Shown: positions 32,587 to 41,838, counted from the first letter of the stretch. The stretch is DNA of 64,000 nt from JBHJGU01 sp050331475 (GCA_050331475.1 JBHJGU010000049.1:17564-81563); one strand, 5' to 3'. Made by a program: numbers and translations. The notes: generated from the letters alone by a model not told the origin.

Positions 32587-32997
32587 CTAGGTCGACGCTT
32601 CGATCACCGTAACGGGGCCGTGATCGTCCACATGATCGCCATGGACGAAATGCAGCCTTCCGTCATGGATGAAATCAAAGTGGTCGCCATGTTGGACAAC
32701 CGGGTGCGCGCCCGCGCTCAGGGTGTGGGCGTGCTCGCCATGGGCCACAGTGCTCACCAGCGCGTCGTCAGCCGGGTTCTCAGCGGTGACCGCCAGCGCG
32801 TGCTCATCCACATGGTCGCCTTGGACGTGGTGCAAATGTCCATCATGGAGGTAGTCCATATGGCCTTCATGGGCGAGCCGGTCGTGCCCGCAGTCTGGGC
32901 CATGGGCGTGGGTGTGCGCGCCATGCACGATTTCGTGGGCTAAGACGGGGCCGGACATAAGACACCCGGCGGCAATAGCGAAGGTTAAGTGGTTCAT
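32587..32997 (-). CDS. Histidine-rich exported protein with duplicated His/Asp motif
   Basis: A 136-residue protein with signal peptide (MNHLTFAIAAGCLMSGPVLA) and more than a fifth histidine in the mature part. Two homologous segments, DYLHDGHLHHVQGDHVDEH and DFIHDGRLHFVHGDHVDDH, are separated by about 40 residues, and there are extra HTHAHG and HEGH clusters. The composition fits a periplasmic zinc, copper or nickel binder. No transporter lies next to it. A GTAA-N5-TTAC palindrome is found 76-88 bases upstream. The start could instead be the ATG at 33006. Confidence 0.85.
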   Translation of the reverse strand: MNHLTFAIAAGCLMSGPVLAHEIVHGAHTHAHGPDCGHDRLAHEGHMDYLHDGHLHHVQGDHVDEHALAVTAENPADDALVSTVAHGEHAHTLSAGAHPVVQHGDHFDFIHDGRLHFVHGDHVDDHGPVTVIEAST

Positions 32998-33072
32998 AAC
33001 ATCGTCCATTCTGTAAAACTCATTCACGCTTTAAATCAAATCTAGGACGTTACACAATTACGCTAAGCATTT

Positions 33073-33085
33073 GTAACAATATTAC
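33073..33085. promoter_or_regulatory. Possible operator between the His-rich gene and dnaX
   Basis: GTAAC-AAT-ATTAC (arms GTAA/TTAC) lies in the A/T-rich stretch 33040-33085 upstream of the histidine-rich gene. A metal-responsive repressor such as Zur is an attractive candidate because its sites are A/T-rich palindromes, but the match to any known consensus is weak. Confidence 0.25.
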
Positions 33086-33152
33086 GTTGCGTCGACGCGC
33101 CGGCAATCCCCACCCTCGACGCTCGTGGTCAGGCCGCCTAAAACCATCGCCC

Positions 33153-34952
33153 ATGGCTCCTGACGATCCGCCCCCCGATGACGCAGCCCTCGCGCCTGAT
33201 CCGAACACGCTTGGCATGGATTTGGGCGAGCCGGACCCGGCGCCGGCTGCGCTTGAGCCCGCGGTCAGCTATCAGGTGCTCGCCCGCAAATACCGGCCCC
33301 GCCGGTTTGAGGATTTGATCGGCCAGGAAGCCATGGTGCGCACCCTGTCCAACGCGTTTAAATCGGGTCGGATTGCGCACGCCTTCATGCTCACCGGCGT
33401 GCGCGGGGTCGGGAAAACGACTACCGCGCGGCTGTTGGCGCGCGGGCTCAATTACATGCGCGAGGGCGCGGACCAGCCCTCCGTGGACCTGGACCCGCCT
33501 GGCGAGCATTGCGACGCGATCACCCAGTCGCGTCATGTGGATGTCATGGAGATGGACGCCGCCTCGCGCACCGGGGTGGGCGACATTCGCGAAATCCTCG
33601 ACAGCGTGCGCTATGCGCCCGTGTCCGCGCGCTACAAGGTTTATGTGATCGACGAGGTGCACATGCTGTCCACCTCGGCGTTTAACGCGCTTCTGAAAAC
33701 GCTCGAAGAGCCCCCGCCCCACGCCAAGTTTATTTTCGCCACGACCGAGATCCGAAAAGTTCCGGTCACGGTGCTCTCCCGCTGCCAACGCTTTGACCTC
33801 AAACGGGTGGAGCGTGATGTTCTGACCGCGCATCTGGCGCGAATTTGCGGGCTGGAAGGCGCGCAGGTTTCCGAGGCCGGGCTCGCCCTGATCGCACGAG
33901 CCGCGGAAGGCTCGGTGCGCGACGCGCTCTCCATTCTCGACCAAGCCATCGTTCAGGCCGACCCGGGCGCAGAGGTCAGCGCGGGCGATATTCGCGACAT
34001 GCTGGGTTTGGCCGACCGGGCGCGAACCTTGGACTTGTTTGAATTCGCCGCCCAAGGCGATGCGGCCTCCGCCATCATCGAATTGGGCGAACAATACGCC
34101 CGGGGCGGGGATCCAGCGGTGGTGTTTCGCGATTTGCTTGACCATTGTCACGAAACCACCCGGGCGCGGATCCTCGGCGCGACGGCCGATCTCTCCGATT
34201 ACGCCGACGAAGCGCCGCGGCTACGCGCGCTCGGCGCAGCCCTCGGGCCGGCCAATTTGTCTCGGCTCTGGCAAATGCTGTTGAAAGCGCATCAAGAGGT
34301 GCGCGCCGCGCCTGACCCGCTCGCCGCCGGTGAAATGGCGCTGATCCGGATCGCTGCGGCCGCAGGATTGCCTCCGCCAGAGGACGCGGCGCGACTGTTA
34401 AAGGCTGAAGACAGCGCGCCTTCGGCCGCGGCGTCGGGGGCGGCGCGCGCCGATCCGGCGCCGGACCGCAGCCAACCCCAACACGCCGCCGGCGCCGCTC
34501 CCGCGCTGGAGGACTTAGCCGCCGTGGCGCGATTGGCCGGCGAACGGCGCGACCTGGCGCTTAAGTCCGACATTGAACGCTTTGTCCGCCCGGTCCGCCT
34601 GGAACCGGGCAAGCTGGTCTTCGAGCCGGCAGCGGGCGCGCCCAAGGACCTGGCTAAACGGCTGGCCGCACGGCTCTTGGATTGGACGGGACAGACCTGG
34701 GCGGTGCTCGCCGATGATGACGCCGCCGGCGGCGCCACCTTGCGCGAAGAACGCGATCGCGCGGAGGCCAACGCCCGCGCGGAGCTTCTCGCCGAGCCGC
34801 TGGTTAAGGCGGTGTTCGCAGCTTTCCCCAATGCGAAAATCCTCTCGGTTAGCGATCCAGCGGCGGAAGCGGCGGCTGTACGGGGGCTGGACCCGGAGCC
34901 GGAGCCGGAGGATGATAACGCCCCTCGACGTGAGCAGGAGCGCGCCCGATGA
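33153..34952 (+). CDS. dnaX: DNA polymerase III subunit gamma/tau
   Basis: Clamp-loader ATPase of the replicative polymerase. 599 residues from the ATG at 33153 (MAPDDPPP), which gives a Pro/Asp-rich leader before YQVLARKYRPRRFEDLIGQE. Walker A is GVRGVGKTT, and the later motifs MEMDAASRTGVGDIREI, VYVIDEVHML and TLEEPPPHAKFIFATTE are intact. The zinc-binding knuckle of most DnaX proteins is replaced by a segment with a single cysteine (GEHCDAI). A tau-like C-terminal region follows. Its stop overlaps the ybaB start by four bases. Confidence 0.95.
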   Translation: MAPDDPPPDDAALAPDPNTLGMDLGEPDPAPAALEPAVSYQVLARKYRPRRFEDLIGQEAMVRTLSNAFKSGRIAHAFMLTGVRGVGKTTTARLLARGLNYMREGADQPSVDLDPPGEHCDAITQSRHVDVMEMDAASRTGVGDIREILDSVRYAPVSARYKVYVIDEVHMLSTSAFNALLKTLEEPPPHAKFIFATTEIRKVPVTVLSRCQRFDLKRVERDVLTAHLARICGLEGAQVSEAGLALIARAAEGSVRDALSILDQAIVQADPGAEVSAGDIRDMLGLADRARTLDLFEFAAQGDAASAIIELGEQYARGGDPAVVFRDLLDHCHETTRARILGATADLSDYADEAPRLRALGAALGPANLSRLWQMLLKAHQEVRAAPDPLAAGEMALIRIAAAAGLPPPEDAARLLKAEDSAPSAAASGAARADPAPDRSQPQHAAGAAPALEDLAAVARLAGERRDLALKSDIERFVRPVRLEPGKLVFEPAAGAPKDLAKRLAARLLDWTGQTWAVLADDDAAGGATLREERDRAEANARAELLAEPLVKAVFAAFPNAKILSVSDPAAEAAAVRGLDPEPEPEDDNAPRREQERAR

Positions 34953-35278
34953 AAGACTTCGCCAATATGTTCAAGCAAGTCCAAGAGATGCAGTCTCAGA
35001 TGACGGCGGTCCAAGACGCGCTGGAGGCTCACGAGGAGACCGGTCAATCCGGCGGTGGGCTCGTCAAAGTGACGCTCAACGGCAAGGGCGAGCCGCGCGG
35101 GGTCTCCATCGACGACAGCTTGATGAACGCAGACGAACGCGACGTTCTGGAGGATTTGATCGTCGCCGCCATGATCGACGCTAAGCGGAAGGTTGAGGCC
35201 GCTGCGCAGGAAAAAATGAAAGCGGTCACCGGTGGGTTGGCCGGCATGATGCCACCCGGATTTAAGCTGCCGTTTTAG
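34949..35278 (+). CDS. ybaB: YbaB/EbfC nucleoid-associated protein
   Basis: A 109-residue DNA-binding protein of the YbaB/EbfC family, which forms dimers with a tweezers-like shape. It begins with the typical MKDFANMFKQVQEMQSQM helix and has GLVKVTLNGKGEPRGVSID in the middle. The gene directly overlaps dnaX and precedes recR by about 1 kb, the usual dnaX-ybaB-recR order with two extra genes inserted. Confidence 0.95.
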   Translation: MKDFANMFKQVQEMQSQMTAVQDALEAHEETGQSGGGLVKVTLNGKGEPRGVSIDDSLMNADERDVLEDLIVAAMIDAKRKVEAAAQEKMKAVTGGLAGMMPPGFKLPF

Positions 35279-35441
35279 CTCGACGTCTTGACGTCTGGGG
35301 CGCGCGCGTTCAGGGTGCGCGGCGAATAGACGACCTTGGCGATGTTCCGCCGCGACTGACCGGCCTAACCCCTCCCAAAGACACTCTGTTCACCACCCCC
35401 GCGGTCGAAGTGGGTTCGGCCGCGCCATGAGAGGTTATGAT

Positions 35442-35645
35442 ATGCCGGCTGGCACAGTGAAATGGTTCAATACCGAAAAAGGTTATGGCTTCATCAAGCC
35501 CGACGACGGCGGCGCGGACGTGTTCGTGCACATCACCGCGGTGCAGGCCGCGGGTCTGGCGACGTTGGCGGAGGGACAAACCCTCTCCTATGAGCTGACA
35601 GAAGCGCGCAACGGCAAGGTCGCTGCGAGCAATCTCGTCGCTTAA
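35442..35645 (+). CDS. Cold-shock domain protein
   Basis: A 67-residue single OB-fold RNA/DNA-binding protein of the CspA family. Both nucleic-acid motifs are present: KGYGFI (RNP1) and VFVHI (RNP2), after GTVKWFN. The ATG at 35442 is chosen because GAGAGG lies seven bases upstream; two earlier ATG codons are worse placed. It acts as an RNA chaperone. It sits between ybaB and recR with its own leader of about 160 bases, so it may be transcribed separately. Confidence 0.95.
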   Translation: MPAGTVKWFNTEKGYGFIKPDDGGADVFVHITAVQAAGLATLAEGQTLSYELTEARNGKVAASNLVA

Positions 35646-35736
35646 GAGACGAATTTGAGTTCGGGCGCGCTGGGGTTGAACCTGGCGCGCCTCGGCTCGC
35701 CGCCCGGCGAGCGGCAGAGAAGGCGGGAGCGACCCG

Positions 35737-36201
35737 ATGCGACGTGCGCAAGCCGGGGACACAGTGAAGGTCGACTATGTCGGCGTCCTTGATGACGGAT
35801 CGGAATTCGATCACACCCGCGAACGCGGTCCCATGGAATTCACCATTGGCGGGCGGCAAGTTTTACCCGGCTTTGAAAACGCCGTCATCGGCTTGGCTGA
35901 GGGCGAAGCGGCGTCTGTGACCTTGGCGCCGGCGGACGCCTATGGCGAGCACAAAGCGAAATTCGTCTCCACCCTGGACCGGTCCCGCTTTCCTGCGGAG
36001 CTGGATATCACCTTGGGCATGACGTTGGTTATTCCCAATGGTGTGGGCCGGAAAATCAAACACACCGTCACCGCGATCGACGGTGATCAAATCACCATTG
36101 ACGGCAATCACCCCTTGGCCGGGCAGACCTTGAGCTTCACCCTCACCCTGGCGGGCTTCGCCGAAGCCGATCCGCCTTCGGACGACCCATCCCAGGACTA
36201 A
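35737..36201 (+). CDS. FKBP-type peptidyl-prolyl isomerase (SlyD-like)
   Basis: A 154-residue cis-trans prolyl isomerase and chaperone. The FKBP domain shows VKVDYVGVLDDGSEFDHT, GGRQVLPGFENAVIGLAEGE and a C-terminal return strand; the insert-in-flap region (about 70-125) with YGEHKAKFVSTLDRSRFP and GVGRKIKHTVTAID matches SlyD/FkpB proteins. The histidine-rich metal tail of E. coli SlyD is absent and replaced by a short acidic end. No signal peptide, so cytoplasmic. Confidence 0.92.
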   Translation: MRRAQAGDTVKVDYVGVLDDGSEFDHTRERGPMEFTIGGRQVLPGFENAVIGLAEGEAASVTLAPADAYGEHKAKFVSTLDRSRFPAELDITLGMTLVIPNGVGRKIKHTVTAIDGDQITIDGNHPLAGQTLSFTLTLAGFAEADPPSDDPSQD

Positions 36202-36257
36202 GCGCGCAAACCGGCTAAATTGGTCGGCTTCACTGCGATTCGCTGGATCCTTCGCCC

Positions 36258-36863
36258 ATGCCCGCCGCCTCCGCCGGACCCGAAATTGAACGCCTGATCG
36301 GCTTGCTGGCCAAGCTGCCGGGACTGGGGCCGCGATCCGCGCGGCGCGCCGTTCTGCATCTGATCAAGAAACGTGAGACCTTGATGGCGCCCTTGGCGGA
36401 GGCGCTCCAAGACGCGTCCGAAAAAATCGTCGTCTGTTCGGAATGCGGCAATCTAGACGTCTCAAGCCCTTGCGCGGTCTGTTGCGCACCGGACCGAGAC
36501 AGCGGCCTGATCTGTGTGGTCGAGCAAGTCGGCGATCTCTGGGCGCTGGAGCGTTCGGGCGCGTTTCGCGGCCGATATCACGTTTTAGGCGGCGTCTTGT
36601 CCGCGCTCGACGGGGTGCGGCCGGAGGATCTCTCGATCCCGAAACTGGTCGAGCGGGCGAACCGGCCCGAAGTCACCGAAGTGATCCTCGCGCTTAACGC
36701 GACGGTTGACGGCCAGACCACCGCCCATTACCTCGCCGACGCTCTGCAATCAACCTCGGTCAGTGTGTCCAGCGTCGCCCGCGGGGTGCCGGTGGGTGGA
36801 GAGCTGGATTACCTCGACGACGGTACGCTGAACGCCGCCCTGCGCAGTCGGCGCCCGGTCTAA
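36258..36863 (+). CDS. recR: Recombination protein RecR
   Basis: Acts with RecO and RecF in loading RecA on gapped DNA. 201 residues: helix-hairpin-helix near residues 12-40 (LLAKLPGLGPRSARRAVLHL), a C4-type zinc finger with CSECGN and CAVC (one spacing differs slightly from E. coli), then the Toprim domain with ICVVEQVGDLWALE, and a Walker B-like C-terminus. Closest useful relatives are chromosomal RecR proteins. The minus-strand gene begins its stop only ten bases after. Confidence 0.95.
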   Translation: MPAASAGPEIERLIGLLAKLPGLGPRSARRAVLHLIKKRETLMAPLAEALQDASEKIVVCSECGNLDVSSPCAVCCAPDRDSGLICVVEQVGDLWALERSGAFRGRYHVLGGVLSALDGVRPEDLSIPKLVERANRPEVTEVILALNATVDGQTTAHYLADALQSTSVSVSSVARGVPVGGELDYLDDGTLNAALRSRRPV

Positions 36864-36873
36864 GGGGGCCGGG

Positions 36874-38622
36874 CTAAGGGGATCCGACCCGCCACACGGT
36901 GAAATCCTCGACCTCGACCACGGGCGTCAAGCCCACCAGCGGCTCGCCTTTAACTAACTGGACGGCGAATCCGTTTGGATGATCCTCAGTGAATGACCAC
37001 CAGGCGTCGGGTGTGCAGACCACAACATAGTCGATCCCGCCCAGTGCGTTCGCGTCATGCGGGTTCTGGAACAGGGCGTAGGTCCGAATTAGGCCTTCGA
37101 CATTTCGGTGATAATGCCCGCCTACCACCCCGTGGGGTGTCTCCGCTAATAAGCGCGGTGCGGCGTTCGGGTGTGCAAGCGCGGTCCCTGGTGTGAGTTT
37201 CGCGAACGCCGCGTAGGCCTCTGGCGGGCATGACCGTGCTTCGCGTTCTTCCTGTGCGGCCTCCGCGTCGCGCTGGGCGGGCAAGGCTGCGGCTAACGCC
37301 GCATAGGGAAACCCGCAACACGCCAGCCCAACGCCAACGCGACGCCAAACGGACAGTCCCGCCGTTTGCGCGAAAACCGCCGCGCCAAGGGCCGCGCTCA
37401 ACGCCGCCGTTAAAACGACACCGCGGATTTGGCCAATCATAACCAAGCTGGCGATCCCCAGGGCGGCTAAACACACCCCCCAGCTGGCGCGGTCCACCGC
37501 CTTATTGCGGGATACCAAAACTGCACCCGCGGCAAGCCCGACAACGAGGGCGGGGCCCAAGCCGGACACGATGAGCGTCAGTCGATTGGGCGTCGCCCAA
37601 AGCGGTTTCGCCTCGGTGATGTCGCTCAGCCAAAGCGTTTTCAGCACGTCCGGAATTTCGCTGTAGGGCCCTCCCGCGCAGTGGGGAAAGGCCGCAAGCA
37701 AGCCCGCGCCGGCGATCCCGGCGATCAGGGCGCCGGACATTGCGCGCACGCGACGATCCGCCATGCGATGATCAAGTGCGCTAAGCGCCGCGAAGACGCC
37801 TACGCTCGCGACGCCCGCGGACAAATACACCCAAGACACCGCGTCGCACGCTGCCCGGTATCCCGCGATCGCGTCATAGCGCGCCGCGAAGATGGCGGCC
37901 GTGATCGCGGCCATGCCGCCGGAAAAGGCCAGACCGACGGGTCCCGCCCCGCTCAGCCGTAAAACCCAACCCAGGCCCAAACCGCCCAAAACCGCTAAAA
38001 CGATGTTGAGCCCTTCAAGGCCCACGCCCAAGCTTATCCCGGCCAGGGCGCCGCCCAGAACGGCGCACCACAGGGTTCGCGTTCGGGTCGCATGGACCAC
38101 GCTCGCCAATATACTCAGCGCGAAAACGACTTGCAGGCCGTGATGGTCGATTTTGGCCGGCTCTAGGGTCTCTGTCGCCACGACTGCGCCAAGCAGGAAA
38201 ACCGCCGCTGCGAACGGCGAAAGCGTCGGCGACAAGGCGCGCGCTAAAGCGAGCCCGGCAAGGCCGTAGAGGAAAAACAAAACCGTCGGCGCCAAGCCTA
38301 AGACCGCCGTTTCGGCTTGGGCGCCTAAGAGCGGCTGCAGTGCAATAATCGCTCCGCCTAACACCGCATCGGGCCAACGCGCCCAATGCATGGCGACCCC
38401 GTCCGGCGGGTTCAGCCGCGGTTGAAGAAAATCATCAAGCGGCCGGCCCGCCATCCAGTCGCGCGCTTGCACCAGCCGTAGAGTGGCGTCGGGATCGGCG
38501 TAAAGGGTGGCCGTCATGTCCGGCCAAGCGGAAACCAGCCTGATGGTAGCGACGATGGTCCAGACCAGTCCGGAGAAGAGCCACGCATCGCGCGCGCCTA
38601 AATTTTGGAAAGGCGGCTGCAT
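36874..38622 (-). CDS. Multi-pass membrane protein, probable GT-C-type glycosyltransferase
   Basis: A 582-residue protein with about 11-12 hydrophobic helices and a C-terminal soluble part of about 130 residues. Near the N-terminus, after the first helix, YADPDATLRLVQARDWM and MHWARWPD look like the acidic loop found in GT-C enzymes and oligosaccharyltransferases, which use polyprenyl-phosphate-linked sugars. The later soluble part has HYHRNVEGL and a final beta-rich section. No named family can be assigned with confidence. It diverges from a GT2 gene that would make a polyprenyl-linked sugar donor. Confidence 0.7.
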   Translation of the reverse strand: MQPPFQNLGARDAWLFSGLVWTIVATIRLVSAWPDMTATLYADPDATLRLVQARDWMAGRPLDDFLQPRLNPPDGVAMHWARWPDAVLGGAIIALQPLLGAQAETAVLGLAPTVLFFLYGLAGLALARALSPTLSPFAAAVFLLGAVVATETLEPAKIDHHGLQVVFALSILASVVHATRTRTLWCAVLGGALAGISLGVGLEGLNIVLAVLGGLGLGWVLRLSGAGPVGLAFSGGMAAITAAIFAARYDAIAGYRAACDAVSWVYLSAGVASVGVFAALSALDHRMADRRVRAMSGALIAGIAGAGLLAAFPHCAGGPYSEIPDVLKTLWLSDITEAKPLWATPNRLTLIVSGLGPALVVGLAAGAVLVSRNKAVDRASWGVCLAALGIASLVMIGQIRGVVLTAALSAALGAAVFAQTAGLSVWRRVGVGLACCGFPYAALAAALPAQRDAEAAQEEREARSCPPEAYAAFAKLTPGTALAHPNAAPRLLAETPHGVVGGHYHRNVEGLIRTYALFQNPHDANALGGIDYVVVCTPDAWWSFTEDHPNGFAVQLVKGEPLVGLTPVVEVEDFTVWRVGSP

Positions 38623-38733
38623 TGATCCGATCCTCCGCTCGCGCGTCCCGACTTCACGCGCGACTCAGTCTATGACATAGCGCTTAACGTGGTCCCACCG
38701 GCTCGCCAAACTGGATAAGGAAGCCCGAACGCC

Positions 38734-39717
38734 ATGTCCGTCGCCCCGACCGTGCCCGACTTAGACATTGCGGTGTTGCTGCCGTGTTTGAACGAGGCGG
38801 CGGCCATCGCTCAGGTCGTTGACGATTTCCGCACCGCCCTTCCTGGGGCGCGCATCTATGTGTTTGACAACGCGTCGACTGACGACACCGCCGCGGTGGC
38901 GCGCGCGGCGGGCGCGATCGTGGCCTATGAGCCCCGACGCGGGAAAGGTGGGGTCGTGCGTCGCATGTTCGCCGACGTTGACGCCGACATTTACGTCATG
39001 GCCGACGGCGACGGCACTTATTCTGCGGATCGCGCTCCGGACCTGGTGCGGGCCTTGATCGACGCCGGCGCCGATATGGTGGTCGCTGCGCGCGAAGGGG
39101 TGACGGAGGATGCAGGTCGTGCGGGGCACGCTTTTGGCAACGCCTTGTTCAACCGGCTGTTCCGCTTGCTGTTCGGCCGGGATTTCACCGACATTTTTTC
39201 GGGCTATCGCGCGTTTTCCCGTCGATACGTGAAAAGCTTTCCGGCCCTGTCCGATGCGTTCGAGATTGAAACCGAAATGGCCGTGCATGCGAGCCAATTG
39301 CGCATGCCTGTGGTGGAGATCAGCGCGCCATACGGCAAACGGATGGAAGGCTCGGCGAGCAAACTCAAGACCTTCCGCGACGGCGCGCGGATCTTGCACA
39401 CTTTTTCCAATCTATTGAAGGACACCCGACCGACCGTGTTTTACGGTGCGTTGGCCGGGCTGGGCGCGACCGTGAGCCTAATTTTAGCGATCCCCTTGGT
39501 GATTGAGTTCTTGGAAACAGGGCTGGTGCCGCGTTTGCCCACTGCGGTGTTGTCTACGGGGATTATGCTAACTGCGTTCATCTTTGCGGCTTGCGGGCTG
39601 ATCCTGCATTCGGTGATGCGCCAACGCCTCGAGCAAAAGCGGCTGCGGTATCTGGCTTATCGCCCGCCGCCGCGTTTGGACGCGGATGCCGAACAAAACC
39701 GCAACAATGCGCTATAG
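38734..39717 (+). CDS. GT2 glycosyltransferase, polyprenyl-phosphate mannose/glucose synthase type
   Basis: A 327-residue membrane-bound GT2 enzyme. GT-A fold: AVLLPCLNEAAAIAQVV, DNASTDDT, MADGDGTY (the DxD-like metal motif) and FSGYRAFSRRYVK. Residues 230-300 form two C-terminal helices, as in DPM1/GtrB-like enzymes that transfer a sugar from a nucleotide to polyprenyl phosphate. It may feed sugar to the GT-C-like protein encoded on the opposite strand 110 bases away, or act in envelope modification. The sugar is not known. Confidence 0.88.
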   Translation: MSVAPTVPDLDIAVLLPCLNEAAAIAQVVDDFRTALPGARIYVFDNASTDDTAAVARAAGAIVAYEPRRGKGGVVRRMFADVDADIYVMADGDGTYSADRAPDLVRALIDAGADMVVAAREGVTEDAGRAGHAFGNALFNRLFRLLFGRDFTDIFSGYRAFSRRYVKSFPALSDAFEIETEMAVHASQLRMPVVEISAPYGKRMEGSASKLKTFRDGARILHTFSNLLKDTRPTVFYGALAGLGATVSLILAIPLVIEFLETGLVPRLPTAVLSTGIMLTAFIFAACGLILHSVMRQRLEQKRLRYLAYRPPPRLDADAEQNRNNAL

Positions 39718-39753
39718 TGGCTGGCTGGAACCCGATTCGGGCGGAGCCCACGA

Positions 39754-41271
39754 GTGACGACGTTAGCAGATGCATTGGCGCGGATCGCGCCTTATGGTGT
39801 TGAGGCTGCGCTTCTGGGCGCTGCAGTAGTCAGCCTGTTGGGCGCGGCGTTTTGGCGGTCGGCCAGCCGCGCGCGCCGCCATCGCCGGTCTTTACGCACC
39901 CAGTTGGATGAGATGCACGCGGCTGCGTCTGTGCAAGCCAAACGTCTGACCGCCCTCGATGAGCGCCGCGAGATCGCCGAACGCGAGCTCGCCGTCGCCC
40001 AAAACGAAGCGGCGCGCGTTGGCCCGTTGGAACACAAGCTCGATGACGCGGAGCGCCGGGTTCTGGCCTTGGAGGCGAGCTTGCGCGAGACCCGGGCGCG
40101 CGCCCAAGCCGACGCGGAGCACGCCGCGCGCGAAAAGGCCGATCTTCTCGATCTACAGCGGCAATTAGAAAACAAATTCAAGACCCTCGCCGCGGACGCC
40201 TTCCGCGCGAACGAAGAACGCTTTCTCAATCTCGCCTCGGAAACGCTCAAAACTCACCAGGCGGAGACCCGTGGGGGCTTGGCCCAACACCAGGAGCGGC
40301 TGACCAAATTGCTTGAGCCTGTGGGCGTCTCCTTTGACGGTTTCAAAAAGCGCGTCGATGAATTGGAGGCCTCACGGATCAAAGACCGCGAGGGGGTTAT
40401 GACCTCGATGCGGCACATGCATGATCTGCTCAACGCCACTCGCAAGGAGACCGAGCGCCTGCGCACAGCCTTGCAGTCCCAACCTCAAACGCGAGGCCGG
40501 TGGGCGGAAGAGCAGCTTAAAAACATTCTCGAACTCGCCGGCATGGCTGAGCACACCGACTTTGACCTGCAATCCCATATGAAGACGGAGACCGGCGGAC
40601 TCCGACCCGATTGCGTGATCCGCGTGCCCGGGGGCGGCTCGATCGTGGTGGACGCCAAAGTGTCGCTGAACGCCTATCTCGACGCGGTCGACGCCGATGA
40701 CCCCGAAGCCCGGCAGGCTGCTTTCTTGCGCCACGCCAAACAACTGAGAACTCACGTTAAACAGTTGGCCGACAAGGCATATTGGAAGCAATTCCGCAAT
40801 GCGCCGGATTTCGTGGCTATGTTTGTGCCCGGCGACCAATTCTTCGCCGCGGCTTTGGACTGTGATGAGGCGTTATTTTCAGACGCGCTTGAGAAGCGCG
40901 TGGTGATCGTCACGCCATCAACTCTGGTGGCCCTGGCGAAAGTTGTTGCGTTTGGTTGGCGTCAGCAATTCGCTTATGACGCCGCTCAAGACATCGCGGC
41001 CATGGGCAAAGACTTTTATGAGCGTGTACTTAATTTTGCCAGTTATTTAAACAAATCCGGCGAGGGGCTCAAAAAAGCGGTCAATGAATACAACAAGGCT
41101 GTGGGATCACTCCAAACGCGTCTACTACCCAAAGCGCGCCAACTGCGTGACACTAAGGCTTTCACTGTAGAATACGCCGAGCAAGACCCGATCGACGCCG
41201 TGACCCGGGTGGACGAAACCCCTCGGCTTTGCGCGCCGGAGGTCGCCGCCTCAGGCGCGGATGCCGCTTGA
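39754..41271 (+). CDS. rmuC: DNA recombination protein RmuC homologue
   Basis: A 505-residue protein thought to limit inversions between short repeats. One N-terminal transmembrane helix (about 13-30), a long coiled coil (about 35-150) with many A, E and R residues, and the RmuC nuclease-like core from about 200 to 440 with GRWAEEQLKNILELAGM and CVIRVPGGGSIVVDAKV, the PD-(D/E)xK-like motif. The GTG at 39754 is used as start. Followed by def after about 30 bases. Confidence 0.9.
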   Translation: MTTLADALARIAPYGVEAALLGAAVVSLLGAAFWRSASRARRHRRSLRTQLDEMHAAASVQAKRLTALDERREIAERELAVAQNEAARVGPLEHKLDDAERRVLALEASLRETRARAQADAEHAAREKADLLDLQRQLENKFKTLAADAFRANEERFLNLASETLKTHQAETRGGLAQHQERLTKLLEPVGVSFDGFKKRVDELEASRIKDREGVMTSMRHMHDLLNATRKETERLRTALQSQPQTRGRWAEEQLKNILELAGMAEHTDFDLQSHMKTETGGLRPDCVIRVPGGGSIVVDAKVSLNAYLDAVDADDPEARQAAFLRHAKQLRTHVKQLADKAYWKQFRNAPDFVAMFVPGDQFFAAALDCDEALFSDALEKRVVIVTPSTLVALAKVVAFGWRQQFAYDAAQDIAAMGKDFYERVLNFASYLNKSGEGLKKAVNEYNKAVGSLQTRLLPKARQLRDTKAFTVEYAEQDPIDAVTRVDETPRLCAPEVAASGADAA

Positions 41272-41302
41272 TCGTCGAGCGCGCGGGGCTTAAATCGATA
41301 CG

Positions 41303-41821
41303 ATGGCGATTAGACCCATTCTCACCGTGCCGGATCCGCGGCTCAAAGACGTTTCGACGCCCGTTGAGGTCGTTGACGACGACATTCGCGCGCTTATGGA
41401 TGACATGTTGGAAACCATGTATGACGCGCCGGGCATTGGTCTAGCGGCCATCCAGGTCGGCGTCGCGAAACGCGTGATCGTTATGGATCTGGCGCGCGAG
41501 GATGAACCGCCCCAGCCGCGCTATTTCGTCAATCCAGAGATTTTGGAGGCCTCGGACACGGTGCAGCCCTATGAAGAAGGCTGCTTATCGGTCCCCGACG
41601 TGTATGACGAGGTCGAACGGCCCGACCGGGTGCGGATCCGGTATTTGAATTACCATGGCGAGCCAGTCGAGGAGGTCGCCGAGGGGTTATTCGCCGTCTG
41701 CATCCAGCACGAGATGGATCACCTCAATGGCGTGGTGTTCATTGATCATTTGTCGCGATTGAAGCGCGACCGGGCAATCCAAAAGGTCCGCAAACTCGAG
41801 AAATTCCGCGCCGCGGGCTAG
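41303..41821 (+). CDS. def: Peptide deformylase
   Basis: Removes the formyl group from new proteins. All three signatures are intact: PGIGLAAIQVGV, EEGCLSVPD and QHEMDHLNG, giving the metal ligands Cys, His, His and the catalytic Glu. 172 residues. In many Alphaproteobacteria def adjoins fmt; here def follows rmuC and fmt is about 17 kb away. The downstream gene converges with a 17-base gap. Confidence 0.97.
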   Translation: MAIRPILTVPDPRLKDVSTPVEVVDDDIRALMDDMLETMYDAPGIGLAAIQVGVAKRVIVMDLAREDEPPQPRYFVNPEILEASDTVQPYEEGCLSVPDVYDEVERPDRVRIRYLNYHGEPVEEVAEGLFAVCIQHEMDHLNGVVFIDHLSRLKRDRAIQKVRKLEKFRAAG

Positions 41822-41838
41822 TTGTTTAGTCCATGACC

